Below, in pieces: positions 1 to 6,091 of a stretch of 9,133 bases of DNA. The position numbers and the translations under genes are program-made. The notes below the pieces were generated by a model. That model made no database searches, had not been told where the DNA came from, and was given only the letters and a program-made list of their open reading frames with translations. This DNA comes from Solirubrobacteraceae bacterium (GTDB lineage Bacteria > Actinomycetota > Thermoleophilia > Solirubrobacterales > Solirubrobacteraceae). Position 1 is the first letter of the stretch. Each line of letters opens with the position of its first letter. The stretch covers positions 1-9,133 of the forward strand of contig JAICUS010000213.1 of assembly GCA_025935735.1 (NCBI GenBank), in the 5' to 3' direction.

Positions 1-157
1 CGCTCAGGGTGACTCCGCCGCTCAGGGTGACTCCGCCGCTCAGGGTGACTCCGCCGCTCAGGGTGACTCCGCCGCTCAGGTCACTCCCGGCTCAGGGTGA
101 CTCCCGGCTCAGGGTGACTCCCGGCTCAGGGTGACTCCCGGCTCAGGGTGACTCCCT
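1..157. repeat. Tandem array of 17-18 bp units, two sub-arrays
   Basis: Four perfect 18-bp units (CGCTCAGGGTGACTCCGC) occupy 1-72. A hybrid unit at 73-90 has lost a base and changed the core from GGGTGAC to GGTCAC. Four 17-bp units (CTCAGGGTGACTCCCGG) then start at 91, 108, 125 and 142, the last decaying after about 157. Units abut directly, so there are no spacers. The array starts at the window edge and probably continues to the left. The right end overlaps the 3' end of the glycosyltransferase gene at 126-1292. The 18-bp units keep reading frame while the 17-bp units shift it, so the switch in unit length decides where stop codons appear. A related single copy lies at 3564-3609. Confidence 0.95.
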
Positions 158-1292
158 CGCTCCGCGTACCCCCTCCGCTCGCCGGACTCGTCCGCTCCGG
201 GCGACTCCACTGCCCGAGCAGCTCCTGGTACACCTCGAGGTGCCGGTCGATTGCCCGGTCGAGCTCGAAGGTCTCGCGCACGTAGGCCTGCCCGCGCTCG
301 CCCAGCTCGCGCCAGCGGCCGTCCTCGAGCAACCACGCGAGCCCGGCGGCGAAGTCGCCGTCCCCGACGTGCCGGCCGCCGCGCGAGGCGAAGCCGTCGG
401 GGTCGACCCCGCTCAGGATCGCGCAGCGGTGCGCCGCCGCCTCGATGAACGCGTTGGGCAGGCCCTCGCGCTCGGCCGTGTTCACCACGATCCAGCTCCG
501 GCCCAGGATGGACGAGAGCCGCCCCGAGCCGAACTGGTCCACGAACCCGGCCAGCTCGAGGTTGGGGAGCGCGCCGTAGGTGTCGCGCAGCATCCGGTCG
601 TAGGCCTGGTCGCGCGAGCGGCCCACCGCGATGAACCGCACGTCGGGAAAGCGGGCGACCAGCTCGAAGAACCGGTCGGGCCGCTTGCGCCGGTCCCACC
701 GCGCGAGATAGCACACCGTCGGCGCCGCCGCCTTGTGCACCATGGCCGGCACCTGCACCGGGGTCGGCAGGAGCGCGGGGGCGCGCCGGAGCCGGTACTT
801 CGTGCGCACCTTGTCGCCCAGGCAGAGCGCCGCGACGAACCGGCCCTCGACCTCGCGAACCGCGTCGTACACCAGCGGGCCGTCCTCGTACGCCACGTTG
901 GCCAGCACCTGCAGCCGGTTGAGCGACGGATGGGCCAGCTCGACGAGCCAGTCGCGCCAGGTGCGCGGGTCGCGGAACGTCACCACGTGAGCCCGGTCCG
1001 GCCGCACCCGGCGCGCGAGCCAGGTGGCGGTGGAGGGCTCCTGCGAGTGGTATACGTCGGCGTCCACCCGGCGGCAGAGCGCGGCCGCGCGCCACGGCGC
1101 CCACATGGGATAGCCGAGCACGAGAATGCCGTCGAGCCGCTCGAGCGGGCGCTGCCCCCGCCGCATCGGCACCACCGCGGAGACTTCGACGCCCCGCCGC
1201 GCCAGCTCCCTTCCGATGGTGCGCGTCGCCCGGCCGAAGCCGCCGTACTTGCCCCACGCGAAGATCTCGGTGCAGAGGAAGCAGACTTTCAT
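126..1292 (-). CDS. GT4-type (GT-B fold) glycosyltransferase
   Basis: This encodes a 388-residue soluble glycosyltransferase of the GT-B fold, most like family GT4, which transfers a sugar from a nucleotide-sugar donor to a glycan or lipid acceptor at the inner face of the membrane. The N-terminal acceptor half shows the glycine-rich KYGGFGRAT loop at residues 15-23. The donor half starts near residue 190 with YLARWDRRKRP (195-205). It contains the EX7E motif E276-GLPNAFI-E284 that is typical of retaining GT4 enzymes. Folded sequence ends near residue 360. The last ~28 residues are a Ser/Gly/Arg tail ending GVTLSRESP, and both this end and the TGA stop are encoded by the tandem repeat array. 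The ATG start is preceded by GGAG at 5 nt spacing. It overlaps the stop of the upstream GT2 fusion gene as ATGA, so the two are probably translationally coupled. Donor and acceptor cannot be told from sequence. Confidence 0.9.
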   Translation of the reverse strand: MKVCFLCTEIFAWGKYGGFGRATRTIGRELARRGVEVSAVVPMRRGQRPLERLDGILVLGYPMWAPWRAAALCRRVDADVYHSQEPSTATWLARRVRPDRAHVVTFRDPRTWRDWLVELAHPSLNRLQVLANVAYEDGPLVYDAVREVEGRFVAALCLGDKVRTKYRLRRAPALLPTPVQVPAMVHKAAAPTVCYLARWDRRKRPDRFFELVARFPDVRFIAVGRSRDQAYDRMLRDTYGALPNLELAGFVDQFGSGRLSSILGRSWIVVNTAEREGLPNAFIEAAAHRCAILSGVDPDGFASRGGRHVGDGDFAAGLAWLLEDGRWRELGERGQAYVRETFELDRAIDRHLEVYQELLGQWSRPERTSPASGGGTRSEGVTLSRESP

Positions 1293-3283
1293 GCCTGCTC
1301 CACTCCGCCGGCGGCCGGCGCCCGCGCCACCTCCGTCACGCCGCGCCTGTCGCCCGCCTCAGCCGCCGCTTCGGGGGACTGACCGCCCACGACGTCTTCC
1401 GCGCGCCGCCCCCGCCCCCACCCGGTTCCCGAAGCCGGCCCGTCCGTCGATCCACCGCCCGCCTGCGTGCCGGTCCGCCCACCTGACCGCCCGCCCCCCC
1501 GCTCGCCCGTCCGCTCGCCCGTCCGCCTCTCCCCCGTCCGCGCAAACAGGCGGTATCCCTCCAGCACCCCGCCCGCGGCCGCGCCCACCAGGTCGCGCGC
1601 GAAGATCAGCACGCCGAGCGCGACGGCCGGACCCGAGCCGACCCCGTACGGCGCAAGCGCGGCGATCAGGCTGCCCTCGCGGAGGCCCAGCCCGCCGATC
1701 GTGAGCGGGACGATGGCGACGATGATGAGCAGCGAGCGCACCCACCCGACCTCGACCATCGTGAGATCCAGATGCAGCGCAAGGGCGAACAGCCAGGTCG
1801 CGACCACGCCGAGCAGGTGACGGGCGAGGCAGATGCCGGCGACCTCCGCGTGGCCCCGCGCCGGCAGCGCGCCGAACCGCGACGCCGCGGCCACGAACGG
1901 CCGGAGCCGCTCGGCCAGAGGGCCGGGCACCAGGCGCTCGGCCACCCGGGGATTCACGATGACGATCTGGCCGACCAGAAGGCCGAGGACCATCAGGGCG
2001 GCGATCGCGCCGAGCGCGGGGTGCGCCCGCGCCACCGGATCGGCGGCCCAGAAGGCCAGACCCAGCACCAGCGCGGTGGACGTCTCCACCACCCGGTTGT
2101 AGACGATGGCCGCGAGCGCCTCGAGCGGCTTGCCGTCGGGCGACGAGAACTGGTACCAGCGCAGCGCGCCGCCCGCGATGACGCCGGGGAGGAACAGACC
2201 GTAGAACGCGGTCGAGAGGTTGACCTCGATGATGCGCCGGAGCGGGAGTTTGAGGCCCTGCAGCTCGGTGGCGACCCGCATCTGAAGCGCGGCGAGCCAG
2301 CTCATGAGCGGAAGCGGCAGGATACCGAGCAGCACGAGCCGGGGGTCGGCGCCGCGGAGCGCGTCGGCGATGGCGTGGAACGACACCTGGCGCACGATGA
2401 GCGCGAGCACCGCCACCGACACGAGCAGCTTGAGCGCCGTCTTCCAGCGCCACTCGCGCGCCATGCCCCACGCGAACCCCGCCGCCTGCACCTTTTCGCC
2501 GGCCCAGAAGAGGAGGAAGTCGCGCCGGCGGCGGAACGCGGCCCGCTCGAACGGGCCCACCAGCTTGTGCCACGCGGCGCGCGCGAGGCCGGCCGCGCCC
2601 GCGCTGCCGCGCTCGCCCCAGATGCGGCTTTGCTGCGCCGCCACCGGCGCGCCCGCGTCGCGATGCAGCAGGTAGAGCTGGGCGATAGACACGCCCCGGC
2701 CGAACTGCTGCCGGAGGTGCGCCCATGGCCGGGCGCGGCGGAGATGGCGGACCGTGGCGGGCACGAACACGAGCGACGCGCCGCTCCGGCGGAGCCGCCA
2801 GGCGAGCTCCCAGTCCTCGCCCGGGCCGAGCCGCTCGTTCCACACGTGGCCGTCTTCGCGGGCCAGCGCCTCGAGCCGGTCGCGCCGGTAGAGCACGTTG
2901 CCGCCGATCCCGACCAGGCCGCCGGGGTCGAGGCACGGCGCGCCCGGCGTCGGACGCCGCGCGCGCATGTCCTCCAGCATGGGGTCGGACTCGGCGTAGG
3001 TGCCGCCCGCGCCGTCGGCACCCCACTCGTCCGCCGCCTCAACCAGCGAGGCGAGCCAGTCGGGCTCGGGCACGCAGTCGTCGTCGAGGAACGCGACCAG
3101 GTCGCCGGTCGTGCGGCGGAGGCCCTCGTTCCGGGCCCACGACGCGCCCCGGCGCTCCTCGTCCACCACGATGGCGATCTCGTCCGGCGGGCGGGTCTGG
3201 CCGGCGAGCGCGGCACGGACCTCGGCCAGCGTGCGCCGGCCCAGCGTCGGAACGACGACCGACACCACGTGCGCGTCAGCCAA
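1289..3283 (-). CDS. GT2 glycosyltransferase fused to LPG-synthase (UPF0104) membrane domain
   Basis: This encodes a 664-residue two-domain membrane protein. Residues ~6-280 form an inverting GT2 domain: VSVVVPTLGR at the start, the DDD metal/donor motif at 67-69, and GEDWELAWRLRRSG around 155-168 supplying the likely catalytic acid pair. Residues ~282-581 hold about eight hydrophobic segments of the lysylphosphatidylglycerol-synthase TM (UPF0104) family, with hallmark stretches FLPGVIAGGALRWY (~364-377) and GGLGLREG (~530-537). A GT2 domain joined to such a membrane part recalls archaeal AglD, a polyprenyl-phosphate sugar synthase, so a lipid-linked sugar role is plausible but inferred. Residues ~582-664 are a low-complexity Arg/Gly/Glu/Thr tail with no domain. 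I place the start at TTG 3283 because GGAG lies 5 nt upstream and the domain begins just after it. The same frame extends to a TTG at 3316 without a ribosome site, and GTG codons at 3268/3265 are also possible. Its TGA overlaps the ATG of the GT4 gene. Confidence 0.87.
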   Translation of the reverse strand: MADAHVVSVVVPTLGRRTLAEVRAALAGQTRPPDEIAIVVDEERRGASWARNEGLRRTTGDLVAFLDDDCVPEPDWLASLVEAADEWGADGAGGTYAESDPMLEDMRARRPTPGAPCLDPGGLVGIGGNVLYRRDRLEALAREDGHVWNERLGPGEDWELAWRLRRSGASLVFVPATVRHLRRARPWAHLRQQFGRGVSIAQLYLLHRDAGAPVAAQQSRIWGERGSAGAAGLARAAWHKLVGPFERAAFRRRRDFLLFWAGEKVQAAGFAWGMAREWRWKTALKLLVSVAVLALIVRQVSFHAIADALRGADPRLVLLGILPLPLMSWLAALQMRVATELQGLKLPLRRIIEVNLSTAFYGLFLPGVIAGGALRWYQFSSPDGKPLEALAAIVYNRVVETSTALVLGLAFWAADPVARAHPALGAIAALMVLGLLVGQIVIVNPRVAERLVPGPLAERLRPFVAAASRFGALPARGHAEVAGICLARHLLGVVATWLFALALHLDLTMVEVGWVRSLLIIVAIVPLTIGGLGLREGSLIAALAPYGVGSGPAVALGVLIFARDLVGAAAGGVLEGYRLFARTGERRTGERTGERGGGRSGGRTGTQAGGGSTDGPASGTGWGRGRRAEDVVGGQSPEAAAEAGDRRGVTEVARAPAAGGVEQA
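1298..1301 (-). promoter_or_regulatory. Shine-Dalgarno of the GT4 gene
   Basis: GGAG on the minus strand lies 5 nt before the ATG at 1292-1290, inside the last codons of the upstream gene. It supports this start and gives the second gene its own ribosome entry in addition to ATGA coupling. Confidence 0.6.
1500..1538. repeat. Short 12-bp direct repeats coding a TGER tail
   Basis: Two perfect copies of CGCTCGCCCGTC (1500-1511 and 1512-1523) are followed by a degenerate third copy to 1538. They adjoin a run of seven C at 1494-1500. On the minus strand they encode the RTGERRTGERTGERGGG segment in the disordered C-terminal tail of the GT2 fusion protein. The 12-bp period preserves frame, so copy number could change without breaking the gene, but slippage in the C run would alter the last ~60 residues. 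Confidence 0.7.
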
Positions 3284-3288
3284 GCGGT

Positions 3289-3292
3289 CTCC
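3289..3292 (-). promoter_or_regulatory. Shine-Dalgarno deciding the TTG start of the GT2 fusion
   Basis: GGAG on the minus strand, followed by ACCGC and then TTG at 3283-3281, gives a 5-nt spacing. No comparable site precedes the more upstream TTG at 3316, so the shorter protein is preferred. Confidence 0.5.
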
Positions 3293-3453
3293 AGTATGGC
3301 GGATTGCCCGGCGCAAGGGGGGCCGCGTCCGGGAGGCGCCGGACGGCGCCCGCGCCGAAGTGTGCGATGGTCAAGCGGTTCGATCAATAGAGAGGGTCTG
3401 CTCGCATCCCGGCCGAGGGGCCAGGAAGCGGGAGCAGGCAAGAACCGGGCGAC

Positions 3454-3459
3454 TAGATT
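3454..3459 (+). promoter_or_regulatory. Possible -10 box for a leaderless esterase transcript
   Basis: TAGATT matches the TANNNT -10 consensus and ends 5 nt before the ATG at 3465. A transcript starting 6-7 nt downstream of the box would begin at or next to the A of the ATG. No Shine-Dalgarno-like sequence stands directly before this ATG, which fits a leaderless mRNA. No good -35 hexamer is seen 17-18 nt upstream, so this is tentative. Confidence 0.3.
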
Positions 3460-3464
3460 GCGGC

Positions 3465-4442
3465 ATGCCGTTCACAGCGCTCGCGCTCCTCGCCTCGACC
3501 CTCGGCTTGGGGGCGTCCGCGCCGGTCGGGGGCGCGCGGATCACGCTCGGAATTGCCGCACAAGTCACCCCGGGAGTTACCCTGAGCGGAGCGAAGGGTG
3601 ACTCCCAGGCCGGCGTCCCGCGCGCGCTCCAGGTCAACGGCGAGACGCGCCGCTACTTCCTCTATCTTCCGGCCTCGTGGCACCGCGGCACCCCCGCCCC
3701 GCTGGTGCTCGTGTTCCACGGCGGCGGTGGGCGCGCGACCGGCATCGCGCCGCACACCGGTTTCAGCCGGCTCGCGGATCGCGAGAGGTTCGTGGTGGCG
3801 TACCCCGAGGGCATCGGCGGACGCTGGAACGACGGCCGGGGCCTCGCTTCGGCGGCGCACGACGATGTGGGCTTCGTGCGCGTGCTGGTCGACTCGCTCA
3901 CCGCCGAGCTCGCCATCGAGCCGCGGCGGGTGTACGCGACGGGGATATCCAACGGCGCGATGTTCGCCTACCGGCTCGCCTGCGACCTGCCGGGGACCTT
4001 CGCCGCGGTGGCGCCGGTGGCCGGTGCGATGCCCGCGGCGCTGGCGGACGGATGTGCGCACACCACGCCGGTGAGCGTGCTCGCGTTCCAGGGCACGGCG
4101 GATCCGCTCATGCCTTACGCTGGCGGCGGGGTCGCGCGCCGCCGCGGGCAGGTGCTTCCCGCCGGGCGGAGCATCGCGTTCTGGGCGGCGGTGGGGGGCT
4201 GCTCGCCGGATCCGACCACGGCCGAGGAGCCGGACCGCGTACGCGACGGGACCCGCCTCAGGCTGACGTCGTATCCGGGATGCAGGGACGGCCGCGCGGT
4301 CGAGCTCTATACGATAGAAGGCGGCGGCCACACCTGGCCCGGCGGTCCCGCCGCGGGGCGACGGGTGGGACGCGTGAGCCGCGAGATCGACGCGACCGAG
4401 ACGATCTGGAAATTCTTCGCCGCGCACGTGCGCCCGGAATGA
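3465..4442 (+). CDS. Secreted LpqC / PHB-depolymerase-family esterase
   Basis: This encodes a 325-residue alpha/beta-hydrolase of the LpqC/poly(3-hydroxybutyrate) depolymerase family (COG3509), which also includes feruloyl and acetyl-xylan esterases of CE1 type. It would hydrolyse ester bonds outside the cytoplasmic membrane. Residues 1-19 look like a signal peptide (hydrophobic, ending ASA) but lack the usual basic residues near the start, so export is likely rather than certain. The oxyanion-hole motif HGGGG lies at 85-89. Catalytic triad candidates are Ser162 in GISNG (160-164), Asp213 in GTADPLMPY and His289 in GGGHTWPGG; all three are intact. Residues 34-48 (VTPGVTLSGAKGDSQ) come from an inserted repeat element and lie in the linker before the catalytic domain. 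The coding frame is open upstream to 3000, but the signal-like sequence begins at this ATG. Its stop overlaps the ligase start as ATGA. The true substrate is unknown. Confidence 0.88.
   Translation: MPFTALALLASTLGLGASAPVGGARITLGIAAQVTPGVTLSGAKGDSQAGVPRALQVNGETRRYFLYLPASWHRGTPAPLVLVFHGGGGRATGIAPHTGFSRLADRERFVVAYPEGIGGRWNDGRGLASAAHDDVGFVRVLVDSLTAELAIEPRRVYATGISNGAMFAYRLACDLPGTFAAVAPVAGAMPAALADGCAHTTPVSVLAFQGTADPLMPYAGGGVARRRGQVLPAGRSIAFWAAVGGCSPDPTTAEEPDRVRDGTRLRLTSYPGCRDGRAVELYTIEGGGHTWPGGPAAGRRVGRVSREIDATETIWKFFAAHVRPE
3564..3609 (+). repeat. Dispersed hairpin repeat inside the esterase gene
   Basis: An inverted repeat has arms GGGAGTTACCC (3572-3582) and GGGTGACTCCC (3596-3606) around the loop TGAGCGGAGCGAA. 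That makes 11 pairs, including one G-T wobble. The left part matches the minus strand of the 17-bp array at 91-157 (GGGAGTCACCCTGAGC) with one T/C difference, so it belongs to the same repeat family. It sits in frame and codes for residues 34-48 of the esterase. The consensus CCTGAGCG-AGCGAAGGGT resembles repeats I recall from many environmental bacterial genomes; that link is from memory and unsearched. Confidence 0.85.
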
Positions 4443-6091
4443 CGGACAATGGAGTCGAAGTGGTGAACGTGCCGACCATGGACTACCAGCTCACCGTCGG
4501 CGCGATCGCCCGGCGGGCGGAGGCGCTGTTCGGCGGCCGTCCCGTCGTCGCGCGGCGCGGGGACGGCGAGCTCCACCGCACCACGTGGTCGGCCGTGCTC
4601 CGCCGAGCGCGGCAGCTCGCCCGCGCGCTCCGGCGGCTCGGGGTGGGCCCAGGCGACCGAGTAGCGACGCTGTGCTGGAATCACGACCGCCATGTCGAAG
4701 CCTACTTTGCCATTCCGCTCCTCGGCGCGGTGCTCCACACGCTCAATCTCCGGCTCCGGCCGGAGGAGCTGGCGTCCATCGCGCGGCACGCGGAAGATCG
4801 CGCGGTCATCGTGGACGCCTCGCTGCTGCCGCTGCTCGCGTGGTTCCGCGAGCGGGCGGGCTTCCAGGACGTGATCGTGATCGGCGGCGACGCCGCGCCG
4901 GCGGACGGGCTCGACTACGAGACCCTCCTCGCCGCCGAGACGGACGGCCCGCTGGACGCGCCGGAGCCGGGCGAGTGGGACGCCGCAGCCATGTGCCACA
5001 CGTCGGGCACCACGGGCCGGGCCAAGGGCGTGGTCTACTCCCACCGGGCGCTGGTACTCCACTCGATGGCCACCGCGATGGCGGGGAGCTTCGGCATCAG
5101 TGCGGCCGACACCGTGCTCGCCGTCATCCCGATGTTCCACGCCAACGCGTGGGGCCTGCCCTACACCGCGGCGCTCACCGGCGCGGCGCTGGTGCTCCCG
5201 GCCCAGCGTCTCGACCCGGCGTCGCTGCTCGAGCTGTCCGCCCGCGAGCGCGTCAGCTTCAGCGCGGGCGTCCCCACCGTGTGGCTCGGCGTGCTGGAAC
5301 GGCTCGATGCCTGCCCCGGCCAGTACGATCTCGGCGCGCTTCGCACGATCGTGATCGGCGGCGCCGCCGCGCCCGAGTCGCTGGTGCGCGGGCTCGAGGA
5401 GCGGCACGGGATCCCGGTGCTCACCTCGTGGGGCATGACCGAGCTCGCGCCGGTTGGGACGCTCGGCCGCCTCACGCCCGAGGGCGAGGCGCTGCCGACG
5501 GCGGAGCGCCGCGCGCTGCGCATGAAGGCGGGCGCGCCGGGCGCGCTGCTCGAGCTCCGGGTGCGGAACGAGGCCGGCGAGGTACCCTGGGACGGCACGA
5601 CGATGGGCGAGCTCGAGGTGCGCGGCGCCTACGTCGCGGCCGGCTACTGGCGGCCCGAGGCCGGCGGCGGCGAATTCACGGCCGACGGCTGGTTCCGCAC
5701 CGGCGACATCGCCACGATCGACGGGCACGGCTGGCTCGAGATCCGCGACCGCACGAAAGATCTCGTCAAGTCGGGCGGCGAGTGGATCAGCTCGGTGGCG
5801 CTCGAGGGCGCGCTCATGAGCCACCAGGCGGTGCTCGAGGCGGCGGTGATCGCGGCGCCGCACCCGCGCTGGGGCGAGCGGCCGCTCGCCGCGGTGGTGC
5901 TCCGCGAGGGCCGTACGGCGACCGCGGCGGAGCTGCTCGCGTTCCTCGGCGAGCGGTTTCCGCGCTGGTGGCTGCCCGACGAGGTGGTGTTCGTCGACGC
6001 CATCCCGCGGACGTCCACGGGAAAGTTTTCCAAGTCGGCCCTGCGCGCGTCGCTCAAGCTCGGCGGCGCGCGCCCCGGAGGCGCGGGGTGA
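4439..6091 (+). CDS. AMP-forming fatty acyl-CoA ligase (FadD/AlkK-like)
   Basis: This 550-residue enzyme of the ANL superfamily activates a carboxylic acid with ATP and joins it to coenzyme A in the cytoplasm. Its length is normal for medium/long-chain acyl-CoA synthetases. The ATP-binding A3 motif TSGTTGRAKGV is at 188-198 and the A5 motif SWGMTE at 330-335. The A7/A8 hinge region GWFRTGDIATIDGHGWLEIRD runs over 417-437, continuing through KSGGEWIS (444-451). The A10 motif PRTSTGK ends with the expected catalytic Lys529. The nearest style is AlkK-like fatty acyl-CoA synthetase, but the acyl pocket cannot be read by eye; aryl-acid ligases share these motifs. I take the ATG at 4439 because it overlaps the esterase stop (ATGA). 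GTG codons at 4460/4463 have a GGAG at 4451-4454, and ATG 4478 begins the MDYQLTVG stretch where homology probably starts. The 3' end overlaps the next gene as GTGA. Confidence 0.92.
   Translation: MTDNGVEVVNVPTMDYQLTVGAIARRAEALFGGRPVVARRGDGELHRTTWSAVLRRARQLARALRRLGVGPGDRVATLCWNHDRHVEAYFAIPLLGAVLHTLNLRLRPEELASIARHAEDRAVIVDASLLPLLAWFRERAGFQDVIVIGGDAAPADGLDYETLLAAETDGPLDAPEPGEWDAAAMCHTSGTTGRAKGVVYSHRALVLHSMATAMAGSFGISAADTVLAVIPMFHANAWGLPYTAALTGAALVLPAQRLDPASLLELSARERVSFSAGVPTVWLGVLERLDACPGQYDLGALRTIVIGGAAAPESLVRGLEERHGIPVLTSWGMTELAPVGTLGRLTPEGEALPTAERRALRMKAGAPGALLELRVRNEAGEVPWDGTTMGELEVRGAYVAAGYWRPEAGGGEFTADGWFRTGDIATIDGHGWLEIRDRTKDLVKSGGEWISSVALEGALMSHQAVLEAAVIAAPHPRWGERPLAAVVLREGRTATAAELLAFLGERFPRWWLPDEVVFVDAIPRTSTGKFSKSALRASLKLGGARPGGAG
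6077..6081 (+). promoter_or_regulatory. Shine-Dalgarno of the phosphodiesterase gene
   Basis: GGAGG lies 6 nt before the GTG at 6088, inside the end of the ligase gene. It fixes GTG as the start and provides re-initiation right where the ligase terminates. Confidence 0.7.

Larger units (their letters stand above)
3284..3464. other. Divergent intergenic region between the two operons
   Basis: These 181 bp separate the minus-strand glycosyltransferase operon from the plus-strand esterase operon and must hold both promoters. It contains a self-complementary pair GGCGCC at 3335-3340 and 3345-3350 with a 4-nt loop, which may simply reflect base composition. A locally A+T-richer stretch lies at about 3366-3395. 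For the minus strand I see no convincing -35/-10 pair at standard spacing: TTGACC at 3374-3369 is -35-like but has no -10 partner. A -10-like box for the plus strand is listed separately. Confidence 0.6.

Noticed and set aside
1..157. CRISPR-like array
   Set aside because: The units abut directly without spacers and are only 17-18 bp, so this is a simple tandem repeat.
3284..3316. Upstream TTG (3316) as start of the GT2 fusion
   Set aside because: No ribosome site precedes it and the extra 11 residues precede the domain without adding to it. The TTG at 3283 has GGAG at 5 nt.
3335..3350. GGCGCC-GGAC-GGCGCC hairpin as a terminator or operator
   Set aside because: The self-complementary hexamer is common in such GC-rich DNA, no T-run follows, and it is not placed at either gene end.
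3000..3464. N-terminal extension of the esterase upstream of 3465
   Set aside because: The frame is open but the extra sequence is low-complexity and antisense to the GT2 gene. The signal-peptide-like segment begins exactly at the ATG at 3465.
1772..3601. Long plus-strand open frame (609 codons)
   Set aside because: It lies antisense to the GT2 fusion gene, whose motifs are clear. The product is Arg/Glu/His-rich with no domain, as expected of a high-GC shadow. Its end only reads through the dispersed repeat.
4307..5863. Long minus-strand open frame opposite the ligase
   Set aside because: Antisense to an intact ligase with all ANL core motifs; the product is Arg/His-rich without recognisable motifs.
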